The position numbers and the translations under genes were made by a program. From the NCBI RefSeq assembly GCF_014202345.1, contig NZ_JACHGO010000005.1:1-64000 (forward strand): 64,000 nt of DNA. Reading direction: 5' to 3'. Positions 8,280 to 15,356 of the stretch are shown piece after piece. The notes beneath the pieces were generated by a model. The model had not been told where the DNA came from. It saw only the letters and a program-made list of their open reading frames with translations, and did not search any database. This stretch comes from Desulfovibrio intestinalis. GTDB lineage: Bacteria; Desulfobacterota; Desulfovibrionia; Desulfovibrionales; Desulfovibrionaceae. Each line of letters starts with the position of its first letter. The stretch's first letter is position 1.

Positions 8280-9284
8280 ATGCAGCACCATTTAAGCCGC
8301 CAACAGCTGGAAGCCCTCACTCTTCGGTGGGAGCAATGGGAATCTGAAGCTACGACCAAGGTGCAAAAAATTGCGCGGGCGAGGCTGCATCTGCTGTTTT
8401 TGCTGTTTCGTTACGGTGGATTGCGCCTCAGTGAGGCCATGGCGCTCAACCCGCGCCAAGCTATAGACACTATCACGGGGATGATGCGCGTGCCTGGCCC
8501 CAATGCCCGTGAATTGTTATTGCCTCTGAGCGTTATGCGGCACGTCCGGCGCATACTCAGTCTTCCTGAAGCTTCTGATATCGATTTTCTGCGCTTTGAT
8601 CAGGGTTTTGTGCGCAAGAAGCTTTATGCGGTGGGTGGAACTATGGGGCTGCCCTCCGCCGTGGTGGGACCGCGGGCCATCCGCTATTCGCGGGGGCTTG
8701 AGCTGCTGGGTCTGCATGTGCCCATGCCTCTGGTGCAAAAATTTCTAGGGCAGCAAGAATCTGCACAACTGGCGGCCTTCTTGAACTTTTCAAATGGTGA
8801 GGCGCGCCGTATTTTGGTCAGCCAGGCATACGGCCGGGAAAGAGCCCAGTGCTCCCAGTCTGGCGGAGATAATGACGACACCAATCTTTTTCTTGGTATT
8901 GTCAGTGCAGTGGTTGTGGGCATGCGAAAAATTCAGGTGGAAGTGACCACCTTTTCTGATCTGCGGCTGACTGCCTTTTGTGATCCCGAGCAGGTTGGTC
9001 TTCTGGAGATTCATGAGAATCAGGTAGTGAGCGTTAGGATTGATCCAGAAGGCATTGTGCTGTGCTCTGAAAAAACAACAACAAGCCTGACGAACTGCGT
9101 ATGCGGCATTGTGGAAAGCCTGCATGCCGATATGGTAGAAACTTTTGTTTGTCTGAGGCTGTCCGATGGCACTACCATACGGGCTACGCTTGAAACCCTG
9201 GCCGTGGGCAAACTGCATCTGACTGAAGGCAAAAAGATTTTTGCCGTTTTTCCCGCAACCGCCGTGTATTTGCTGGCGGATTAA
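8280..9284 (+). CDS. tunR: TunR-like tungstate-responsive regulator (inactive recombinase fold + TOBE)
   Basis: A 334-residue protein. The N-terminal 180 residues follow the tyrosine-recombinase pattern (LFRYGGLRLSEAMAL ... PRAIRYSRGLELLGLH ... LVQKFLGQQE), but the catalytic HxxR and terminal Tyr are missing, so it should bind DNA without cutting it. The C-terminal half carries two TOBE/Mop-like segments (KIQVEVTTF...VGLLEIHENQ and CGIVESL...TTIRATLE), which bind molybdate or tungstate in other proteins. This architecture is that of TunR, described in sulfate reducers as controlling tungstate uptake. It lies directly upstream of tupABC, with two perfect palindromes in between. No strong ribosome binding site precedes the chosen ATG. 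Confidence 0.75.
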   Translation: MQHHLSRQQLEALTLRWEQWESEATTKVQKIARARLHLLFLLFRYGGLRLSEAMALNPRQAIDTITGMMRVPGPNARELLLPLSVMRHVRRILSLPEASDIDFLRFDQGFVRKKLYAVGGTMGLPSAVVGPRAIRYSRGLELLGLHVPMPLVQKFLGQQESAQLAAFLNFSNGEARRILVSQAYGRERAQCSQSGGDNDDTNLFLGIVSAVVVGMRKIQVEVTTFSDLRLTAFCDPEQVGLLEIHENQVVSVRIDPEGIVLCSEKTTTSLTNCVCGIVESLHADMVETFVCLRLSDGTTIRATLETLAVGKLHLTEGKKIFAVFPATAVYLLAD

Positions 9285-9451
9285 AATCGACGTCACAATT
9301 CCCCACCGATATAGCTGAACCTTGGCCTGTTATTTTCTGCTGTGACCATGAGGCGCGAGCATTTGCTGCCATGGTCATGTCTTTTATGTCACGCTTTTTA
9401 ATGATATCGTGATAATCGCATTGACAGCAGGACGCATCGGCTCGATCGGGC

Positions 9452-9475
9452 GAGTATTTTAACGTTAAAATACTC
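9452..9475. promoter_or_regulatory. 24-bp perfect palindrome, candidate operator
   Basis: Half-site GAGTATTTTAAC followed directly by its exact complement, centred between 9463 and 9464. It lies 168 bp after the regulator stop and 220 bp before tupA. The position between regulator and transporter suggests a TunR-type operator or promoter element. Assignment to TunR is inference. Confidence 0.55.
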
Positions 9476-9504
9476 TGAAGGCGATGGCGTGAGCCGCCGC
9501 CCGC

Positions 9505-9615
9505 CGCGCAGGCGTAAGTCAGCTTCACCGTTGCCCATTAGGGCCTGCGGATGCTTTCTGCGCTGCAACGACTGCCGCGAAGGCAGTGCTGCTATTTGTT
9601 TGCGCTGGCAAATGC
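9505..9615 (+). promoter_or_regulatory. Structured leader of tupA
   Basis: Three stems can be drawn on the plus strand: CGCAGGC at 9507 with GCCTGCG at 9543; ACTGCC at 9571 with GGCAGT at 9582 around a GCGAA loop; and ATTTG at 9594 with CAAAT at 9609. The stretch is GC-rich and not coding. It could be a cofactor- or metal-sensing leader or simply a folded 5' UTR. I could not match it to a riboswitch consensus. Confidence 0.3.
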
Positions 9616-9632
9616 CGAAGCAAGCGTCTTCA

Positions 9633-9660
9633 AATTTTGAGAATGTACATTCTCAAAATT
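9633..9660. promoter_or_regulatory. 28-bp perfect palindrome just upstream of tupA, candidate operator
   Basis: Half-site AATTTTGAGAATGT and its exact complement, centred at 9646/9647. It ends 34 bp before the tupA start. It differs in sequence from the palindrome at 9452-9475, so the tup promoter region may answer to two regulators, or one of the two may be the regulator's own operator. Confidence 0.55.
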
Positions 9661-9694
9661 AATTTGCCATGATGAATTTTAAAAGGAGTATAAC

Positions 9695-10525
9695 ATGTTC
9701 CGTTTCTTTTTGTCTGTCTGCGTCTTGGGCTCTCTGGCTCTGACCCCTTTTGCGCGGGCCGCTGACACTCTCATGATGGCCACTACCACCAGCACTCAGG
9801 ACTCGGGTCTGTTGGAGTACCTTGAACCTGTTTTCAAAAAAGAAACGGGCATAGAGCTTAAATGGGTGGCCGTGGGTACAGGCAAGGCGCTTGAAATCGC
9901 CAAAAACTGCGATGCCGATGTATTGCTGGTACATGCCCCGTCAGCGGAAATGGAGTTTGTCAAGGCCGGACATGGCACGGACCGCCGTCAGGTCATGTAC
10001 AACGATTTTATCATTGTGGGGCCTGCATCTGATCCGGCTGGCATCAAGGGCAAAAGCACGGCAGAAGCTCTTGGCGGCATCTTTGAGGCCAAGGCCGGTT
10101 TCGTGAGCAGGGGCGACCAATCCGGCACACACAAGGCCGAGCAGAAGCTCTGGAAGCAGGCTGACATCACGCCTGACAAAGATCCCAAATATTTTTCCGC
10201 CGGGCAGGGTATGATAGCCACGCTGAACATGGCCGCAGAAAAACAGGCCTATTCACTGACAGACCGTGGAACGTGGATTACCTTCGCTGACAAGATGGGC
10301 GACAAGAATCCTCTGGTCATCGTGGTGGAAGGAGACAAGGCCCTGTTCAATCAGTACAGCGTCATTACGGTCAATGCCGCGCAGTGCCCCAAGGTCAAAA
10401 AGGATCTGGCGCAAAAATTCGAAGACTGGTGGGTGGCCCCGTCCACACAGCAGAAAATTGCGGATTACAAGCTGAAGGGTAAACAGCTTTTCTTCCCCAA
10501 CGCTGAATCCGGCGCAGGAAAGTAA
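9695..10525 (+). CDS. tupA: Tungstate ABC transporter, periplasmic binding protein
   Basis: A 276-residue secreted protein. The first 22 residues form a signal peptide with a hydrophobic core and an AxA-like cleavage site (FARA/ADTL). The mature start, LMMATTTSTQDSGLLEYLEP, followed by WVAVGTGKALEIAKNCDADV, is the TupA signature. TTST and the GTGKAL loop are the segments known to coordinate the tetrahedral oxyanion, and the SRGDQSGTHKAE segment completes the pocket. TupA binds tungstate more strongly than molybdate. The ATG follows AAAAGGAG at good spacing. It heads tupABC, separated from tupB by a hairpin that should make tupA the most abundant product. Confidence 0.93.
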   Translation: MFRFFLSVCVLGSLALTPFARAADTLMMATTTSTQDSGLLEYLEPVFKKETGIELKWVAVGTGKALEIAKNCDADVLLVHAPSAEMEFVKAGHGTDRRQVMYNDFIIVGPASDPAGIKGKSTAEALGGIFEAKAGFVSRGDQSGTHKAEQKLWKQADITPDKDPKYFSAGQGMIATLNMAAEKQAYSLTDRGTWITFADKMGDKNPLVIVVEGDKALFNQYSVITVNAAQCPKVKKDLAQKFEDWWVAPSTQQKIADYKLKGKQLFFPNAESGAGK

Positions 10526-10542
10526 CTGCACAAGTGACAATC

Positions 10543-10584
10543 GCCGGGGGGGCAGATCTGTTTGTGATGATTTGTCTCCCCGGC
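10543..10584 (+). terminator. Hairpin between tupA and tupB
   Basis: GCCGGGGGGGCAGAT near 10543 pairs with ATTTGTCTCCCCGGC ending at 10584, and a run of Ts follows up to 10610. It looks like a partial intrinsic terminator or 3'-end stabiliser, which would lower permease and ATPase levels relative to the binding protein. Confidence 0.75.
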
Positions 10585-10630
10585 ATGCCTTAAAGTTTTT
10601 TTGTTTTTTTACTCTTCTGCGAGCGCCCGT

Positions 10631-11326
10631 ATGGAATATCTTATCAACGGCCTTTCTGGCGCGTTTTCTCTTCTAATCCATATGGATGCGGCTACACTGT
10701 CCGCCATATACGCCACTTTGCTCTCCACCTGTTACGCCATGACGGTGGCACTGCTGCTCGGGCTGCCGCTGGGCTTCGTCCTTGGTTACTGCACCTTCCC
10801 CGGTAAAAGAGCATTACGCCTCATTTCTGATACACTTCTGGCTTTTCCCACAGTGCTCATCGGGCTGTTGGTCTATGCCTTTATAACGGCCCGCGGACCC
10901 TTGGGCCAGTACGGGCTGCTTTTTACGCTGCCGGGCATGGCTATTGGGCAGGCCGTATTGGCTCTGCCCATCGTAACTTCATGGACGGCGCAGGCAGTGG
11001 AGAGCCTGGATCCGCGCTGTCGGGAAACGCTGCTCACTCTCGGGGCCAACGGCAGGCAGGTCGCCGCTCTCGCACTGTGGGAATGCCGCTACTCCATTGG
11101 CATGGTTTCCATCACGGCCTTCGGGCGTGTCATCACTGAAGTGGGCGTGGCCATGATGCTGGGGGGGAATATCCGTTACGCCACCCGCACAATGACAACG
11201 GCCATCGCGCTTGAAACCAGCAAGGGCGATTTTGCTCAGGGCATTGCCCTGGGGCTCATACTTTTGCTCATGGCTTTTATCATCAATTTGATGCTGGCCT
11301 TTTTTCGCCACAGGGGCCGGGTATGA
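10631..11326 (+). CDS. tupB: Tungstate ABC transporter, permease
   Basis: A 231-residue inner-membrane permease with five to six hydrophobic helices, of the molybdate/tungstate BPD-type family. The ABC-coupling (EAA) loop is visible as LTLGANGRQVAALALWECRYSIGMV. MEYLINGLSG is taken as the start because the upstream alternative would use a TTG within the T-run of the hairpin; no strong ribosome binding site precedes either. It would move tungstate across the membrane together with TupC. The last four bases overlap the tupC start (ATGA), so the two are translationally coupled. Confidence 0.9.
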   Translation: MEYLINGLSGAFSLLIHMDAATLSAIYATLLSTCYAMTVALLLGLPLGFVLGYCTFPGKRALRLISDTLLAFPTVLIGLLVYAFITARGPLGQYGLLFTLPGMAIGQAVLALPIVTSWTAQAVESLDPRCRETLLTLGANGRQVAALALWECRYSIGMVSITAFGRVITEVGVAMMLGGNIRYATRTMTTAIALETSKGDFAQGIALGLILLLMAFIINLMLAFFRHRGRV

Positions 11327-11970
11327 CAGAGAAGAAGGATTTGTTGTACCAGGGGCGCGATCTTGTGCAAGTATACGGCGATCGTATTGTACTGAATGTG
11401 CCTCACATTGAAATCGTACGGGGTGAGGCGCTTGCCCTGACGGGCCCCAACGGCTGCGGAAAGTCAACGTTGTTACGCATCCTGGCCTTTCTGGAGCGTC
11501 CTGCCTCGGGGGCGTTACAGTACGCCGGAGGAGGTAACGGAAGAAAGCAGGCCACACTGCTGCTGCAGGATCCCTACCTGTTGCGTATGAGTGTTTTCAG
11601 CAATGTTGTAATGGGGCTTCGCCTGCGTAATGATACCGCTTCGGCCGACATGGTTTTCGAGCAAAGTATGCGGGCTGTAGGTTTTGACAGGCCGTGGGAT
11701 TTTGCCCGGCGCGGCCCAGGCGAGCTCTCCGGCGGAGAGCGCCAACGCATAGCGCTGGCTTCAAGGCTTGCCTTGCGCCCCATGGTGCTTTTACTGGACG
11801 AGCCCACGGCCAATGTGGATGCCGCCAGTGCGCGGGATATGGTACAAGCAGTGAGTGTCTGCCGGCGTGAAGGGGCGACAGTGGTTTGTTCAACGCATGA
11901 TCCGGCGCTGATCCATACTCTTGGCGCGCGCGAGGTTCAGCTTGGCAGACGCTGGGATGAAACTTTCTGA
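11323..11970 (+). CDS. tupC: Tungstate ABC transporter, ATPase
   Basis: A 215-residue ABC ATPase. Walker A is GPNGCGKSTLL, the Q-loop is LLLQDPYLL, the signature is ELSGGERQRIALASRL and Walker B is PMVLLLDEPTANVD, followed by the switch His in STHDP. It lacks the C-terminal TOBE extension seen in ModC, as is usual for TupC. It overlaps tupB by four bases. It powers tungstate import and completes the transporter. About 280 bp without a recognisable gene or site separate it from the oxidoreductase gene. Confidence 0.92.
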   Translation: MTEKKDLLYQGRDLVQVYGDRIVLNVPHIEIVRGEALALTGPNGCGKSTLLRILAFLERPASGALQYAGGGNGRKQATLLLQDPYLLRMSVFSNVVMGLRLRNDTASADMVFEQSMRAVGFDRPWDFARRGPGELSGGERQRIALASRLALRPMVLLLDEPTANVDAASARDMVQAVSVCRREGATVVCSTHDPALIHTLGAREVQLGRRWDETF

Positions 11971-12248
11971 CATTGTAGCTGGGCCCTGTTTTAGCAGCCG
12001 CGCTGCGCCAGGGGCTGTTGAGTCATTCTTTAATCCTGCTTGAGCTTTTGTTGTCAGATTGACCAGTAGCCGTGTGCGCCACGTGCTGGCTGCGTCCTCT
12101 CCACGCATATCGTCATCGTTTTATACCAGTATGGGCACGCTGAGGGGAAAAGCGTGTCATTTTTTTTATATGCTTGCCTGTGTAATTGCCTGGGGTACAG
12201 TACCTCTCAAACACATACAGGCGCGGTAGCGCTTTTCAAGGAGGCCCC

Positions 12249-13991
12249 ATGTTTCGTTTCTTGCGCGTCAATATGGCGACAAAAACCTGTGTTCTTGAAG
12301 AGATCCCCCAGGAGTATGCGGGCCTTGGCGGTCGCGCGCTGACCTCGACCATTGTGGCACGGGAAGTGCCACCAACGTGTACGCCCATCGGCCCGCACAA
12401 CAAACTTGTTTTTGCCCCGGGGCTGCTTGGTGCGACCAACAGCCCCAACGCGAATCGTCTTTCCGTGGGTTGTAAAAGTCCCCTTACGGAAGGCATCAAG
12501 GAATCCAACGCAGGCGGCCAACCTGGCGGTCATTTGGCCCGTCTGGGTATTCTGGCAGTCATTATTGAAAATATGGCCGAAGAAGGTCAGTGGTGGCAAC
12601 TCGAAGTAAGCAAGGATCACGCTAGGCTTGTGCCTTCGGACGTGGCTGGGCTGAACAATTTTGACGCCGTGGCCAACCTTGTGGAAAAATACGGCAAGGA
12701 TTGCAGCTACATCACCATCGGCAGGGCCGGTGAATTCAAGCTTACTGCGGCTTCCATCGCCTGTACTGACCGCGAGCTGCGTCCCATGCGCCATGCCGGG
12801 CGAGGAGGCGTGGGCGCTGTCATGGGTTCCAAAGGGCTCAAGGCCATTATCGTCAATCCCGAAGGCGGTAAAAACCAGCCTCTCAATGACGAAAAAGCCT
12901 TTCGTGAGGCCTCCAAGCGCTTTGCCAAGGCTCTGGCCGAGCATCCCATCACCAGCAAGGGACTTGCGGATTACGGCACGGCCGTGCTCATCAATATTTT
13001 GCACGAAGCTGGCGGTTTGCCCACAGCCAACTTTACTGTTGGCCAGTTCGACCAGCACGAGAGCGTTTCGGGCGAACTTTTGAACCAGATCACCAAAGAG
13101 CGCGGCGGCACAGTGGCGCACGGCTGCATGAGCGGCTGCATGATCCGTTGCAGCGGCATCCTGCCGGACAAGAAAGGAAAATTCCAGAGCAAATGGCCGG
13201 AATATGAAACCCTGTGGGCTTTCGGTCCCCATTCCGGCATCGGCGATCTGGATGCCATTTCGCAGTACGACTACCTGTGTGACGATATTGGTGTGGATAC
13301 CATTGACGTGGGTGTGGCCATGGGGGTGGCTATGGCCGGAGGGGGCATACCCTACGGCGATGCCAAGGCTGTGCTGGACGCCATGCATGGCATCAGTGAA
13401 GGCACGCCCTTGGGGCGCATTATCGGGTGCGGCACTGCCACCACGGGCCGGGTCTTCGGTGTGCGGCGCGTACCTGCCGTCAAGGGGCAGAGTCTGCCTG
13501 CCTATGATCCCCGTGCTGTCAAGGGCCAGGGCGTCACTTACGCCACTTCGCCTATGGGAGCGGACCACACTGCAGGCTATGCCGTCACCGCCAATATCCT
13601 CAGCAGCGGCGGCACGGTTGACCCTCTGAAAAAGGAAGGGCAGATTGAGCTTTCGCGTAACCTCCAGGTGGCTACAGCCTCTGTGGATTCCGTAGGCTTG
13701 TGCCTGTTTACGGCCTTTGCCATTCTTGACGTGCCGGATGCGTTGCCCGCCGTTGTGGACATGCTCAATGCCAAGTTCGGCTGGCAGCTCACCGGCGACG
13801 ATGTGGTGACTCTGGGCCAGCGCATTCTATCTACTGAAATAGATTTCAACCGTCGTGCGGGCATCACCCTGGCTGCGGACGTGTTGCCCGACTTCTTCAC
13901 GGATGAAAAACTTCCTCCCCATAACACCACGTTCGACATCACGCATGACGAACTTAAAACCGTGTTTAACTGGGTTGAAGAAAAGAATTAG
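12249..13991 (+). CDS. aor: Tungsten-containing aldehyde:ferredoxin oxidoreductase
   Basis: A 580-residue enzyme of the AOR family, which oxidises aldehydes to carboxylic acids with ferredoxin, using a tungsten bis-pyranopterin and a [4Fe-4S] cluster. Visible signatures are the pterin-binding GRGGVGAVMGSKGLKAI (near residue 200), the cluster cysteines in CMSGCMIRC (CxxxCxxxC spacing) with a last Cys in SVGLCLF, and a domain 2 stretch GIGDLDAISQYDYLCDDIG. The start was chosen for the strong AAGGAGG seven bases upstream; an earlier in-frame start adds only low-quality residues. Context strongly supports tungsten: the tungstate transporter lies upstream, MoaD-like and MoeB-like genes downstream. 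The product is probably cytoplasmic, with no signal peptide. Confidence 0.93.
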   Translation: MFRFLRVNMATKTCVLEEIPQEYAGLGGRALTSTIVAREVPPTCTPIGPHNKLVFAPGLLGATNSPNANRLSVGCKSPLTEGIKESNAGGQPGGHLARLGILAVIIENMAEEGQWWQLEVSKDHARLVPSDVAGLNNFDAVANLVEKYGKDCSYITIGRAGEFKLTAASIACTDRELRPMRHAGRGGVGAVMGSKGLKAIIVNPEGGKNQPLNDEKAFREASKRFAKALAEHPITSKGLADYGTAVLINILHEAGGLPTANFTVGQFDQHESVSGELLNQITKERGGTVAHGCMSGCMIRCSGILPDKKGKFQSKWPEYETLWAFGPHSGIGDLDAISQYDYLCDDIGVDTIDVGVAMGVAMAGGGIPYGDAKAVLDAMHGISEGTPLGRIIGCGTATTGRVFGVRRVPAVKGQSLPAYDPRAVKGQGVTYATSPMGADHTAGYAVTANILSSGGTVDPLKKEGQIELSRNLQVATASVDSVGLCLFTAFAILDVPDALPAVVDMLNAKFGWQLTGDDVVTLGQRILSTEIDFNRRAGITLAADVLPDFFTDEKLPPHNTTFDITHDELKTVFNWVEEKN

Positions 13992-14003
13992 ACCTGATCT
14001 TGA

Positions 14004-14041
14004 AAAGCCGCCGCTCCGGCAGAAGGCGGAACGGCGGCTTT
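14004..14041 (+). terminator. Intrinsic terminator after the oxidoreductase gene
   Basis: A strong GC-rich hairpin, AAAGCCGCCG paired with CGGCGGCTTT, followed by GAAATTTTGTTTT. It separates the oxidoreductase transcript from the MoaD-like gene. Confidence 0.75.
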
Positions 14042-14197
14042 GAAATTTTGTTTTGCTGTCGAAAAAGGGCGCCCGGCTGGCGCGGGATAAGCCTTGGCGC
14101 TCCAGATGGATGCTGGATGCTTGACCGCAGTTTCAGGGCATGTGCATATAGAGTCTGACCGCGCAGGTTTGACTGGCATGCGGACGAGGAGTTTATC

Positions 14198-14437
14198 ATG
14201 CACCTGACCGTAAAACTGAGTACTACACTACGTGATCATGTACCCGGCTATATCCCGGAAAAGGGCTTGCAGGTGACCATACCTGAAGGCTGTACCGTGG
14301 GAGGGCTGGCCCGGCATCTGAACCTGCCGCAGCAAGACATCAAGATTGTTATGGTCAACGGACGCCAGCACAAGGCGGACGATCTCCTGCGCGACGGCGA
14401 TCGCATAGCCTTCTTCCCGGCTGTCGGTGGAGGCTAG
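14198..14437 (+). CDS. MoaD/ThiS-like sulfur-carrier protein
   Basis: A 79-residue ubiquitin-fold sulfur carrier ending in the required Gly-Gly (FFPAVGGG); the C-terminal Gly is adenylated and thiocarboxylated so that sulfur can be put on the pterin dithiolene. Other family marks are TIPEGCTVGGLARHL near the centre and IVMVNGRQHKADDLLRDGDRIAFFP. It lies between the tungsten oxidoreductase and a MoeB-like activating enzyme, so it probably serves tungsten-pterin synthesis as a dedicated MoaD copy. The GAGG upstream is well spaced. Confidence 0.88.
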   Translation: MHLTVKLSTTLRDHVPGYIPEKGLQVTIPEGCTVGGLARHLNLPQQDIKIVMVNGRQHKADDLLRDGDRIAFFPAVGGG

Positions 14438-14450
14438 GCGTCCGTTGGCC

Positions 14451-15347
14451 ATGACTACACCCCAGTTATACGCTTTTTTCAAGCCCCATCTGTGCGCTGT
14501 ATATCCGGCGCATCCGGCCTCAGCCGATTCCGGCAGGCACTGTGACGGTGCGGAAATACTGTTCGTAAGGCTTGCGGGCATTCGCACCTGGGCAGATACG
14601 CAAGGGATGACCTTGCGCGAGGCCATGATTTGCCTTTTGGGGCACCATATCTGGCCTGAGCGCTTTCGCCGCAATTACGGATTGTTTTCATCGGGCGACA
14701 TGGCCTGCCTGTTGCAAAGCAGGGTACTTGTGCTGGGCTGCGGCGGTTTGGGTGGATATGTGGCGGAACTGCTGGCCCGGTCGGGTGTGGGCTCTATCCG
14801 GCTTGTGGATAACGATGTGTTTGATGAAAGCAACCTCAACCGTCAGTGTTTCAGTTCAGAACGCGCTCTGGGGCTGCCGAAGGCGCGGGTCGTGTGCAAT
14901 GCTCTTGAAGATATTGCTTCGCATGTGGCAGCAGAAGCTCTGGAAGTTGAGGCTGGCGAGCACAACCTTCCTGAGCTTGTGACAGGTATGGATATTGCGC
15001 TGGACTGTCTGGACAGTATCCCTTTGAAGACCGCTCTGGAGCGGGCCGCCTTGGCAAGGAACGTACCTTTCATTCATGGGGCCGTTCTTCGGGAAGAGGG
15101 CTTCAGCTATGCCAACTCCGGCCCAAGGCCCCGGCTGGAGGAACTGTACCCTCAGGGGCAAAGCTCTCAGGAGCTTGCGCAGGCGAGACGTGAAGCCATT
15201 GGCGCTCTGGCCCCGGCTTCGGTGGCCTGCCTGATGGTCAAACTGACCCTTCGCGCTCTACTGACACAAAGCAAGGACTCGTCCTTGCTGCATCTTGATT
15301 TATCCGTACCGGAGCTGGAAGACTTTTCCTGGACTGGCCTGGAGTAA
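14451..15347 (+). CDS. MoeB/ThiF-like E1 enzyme activating the MoaD-like carrier
   Basis: A 298-residue adenylyltransferase with an NAD/ATP-binding Rossmann fold: VLVLGCGGLGGYVAELLARSGVGSIRLVDNDVFDESNLNRQ is split here into its core GCGGLGG motif and the DNDVFDESNLNRQ nucleotide loop. The C-terminal zinc Cys pairs of canonical MoeB are not obvious. An extra N-terminal segment of about 90 residues is present. ATG at 14451 (MTTPQLYAF) is preferred; a GTG at 14427 would overlap the MoaD-like gene. It should adenylate the GG terminus of its neighbour. Its stop is only 9 bp from the convergent moeA-like gene. Confidence 0.85.
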   Translation: MTTPQLYAFFKPHLCAVYPAHPASADSGRHCDGAEILFVRLAGIRTWADTQGMTLREAMICLLGHHIWPERFRRNYGLFSSGDMACLLQSRVLVLGCGGLGGYVAELLARSGVGSIRLVDNDVFDESNLNRQCFSSERALGLPKARVVCNALEDIASHVAAEALEVEAGEHNLPELVTGMDIALDCLDSIPLKTALERAALARNVPFIHGAVLREEGFSYANSGPRPRLEELYPQGQSSQELAQARREAIGALAPASVACLMVKLTLRALLTQSKDSSLLHLDLSVPELEDFSWTGLE

Positions 15348-15356
15348 AAACTTCCA

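Noticed and set aside
9476..9632. Molybdenum/tungsten-cofactor riboswitch before tupA
   Set aside because: Stems exist, but I could not match the conserved loop sequences of the known class; kept only as a structured leader.
12207..13568. 453-codon minus-strand frame across the oxidoreductase gene
   Set aside because: High-GC antisense frame; the plus-strand product has all AOR motifs.
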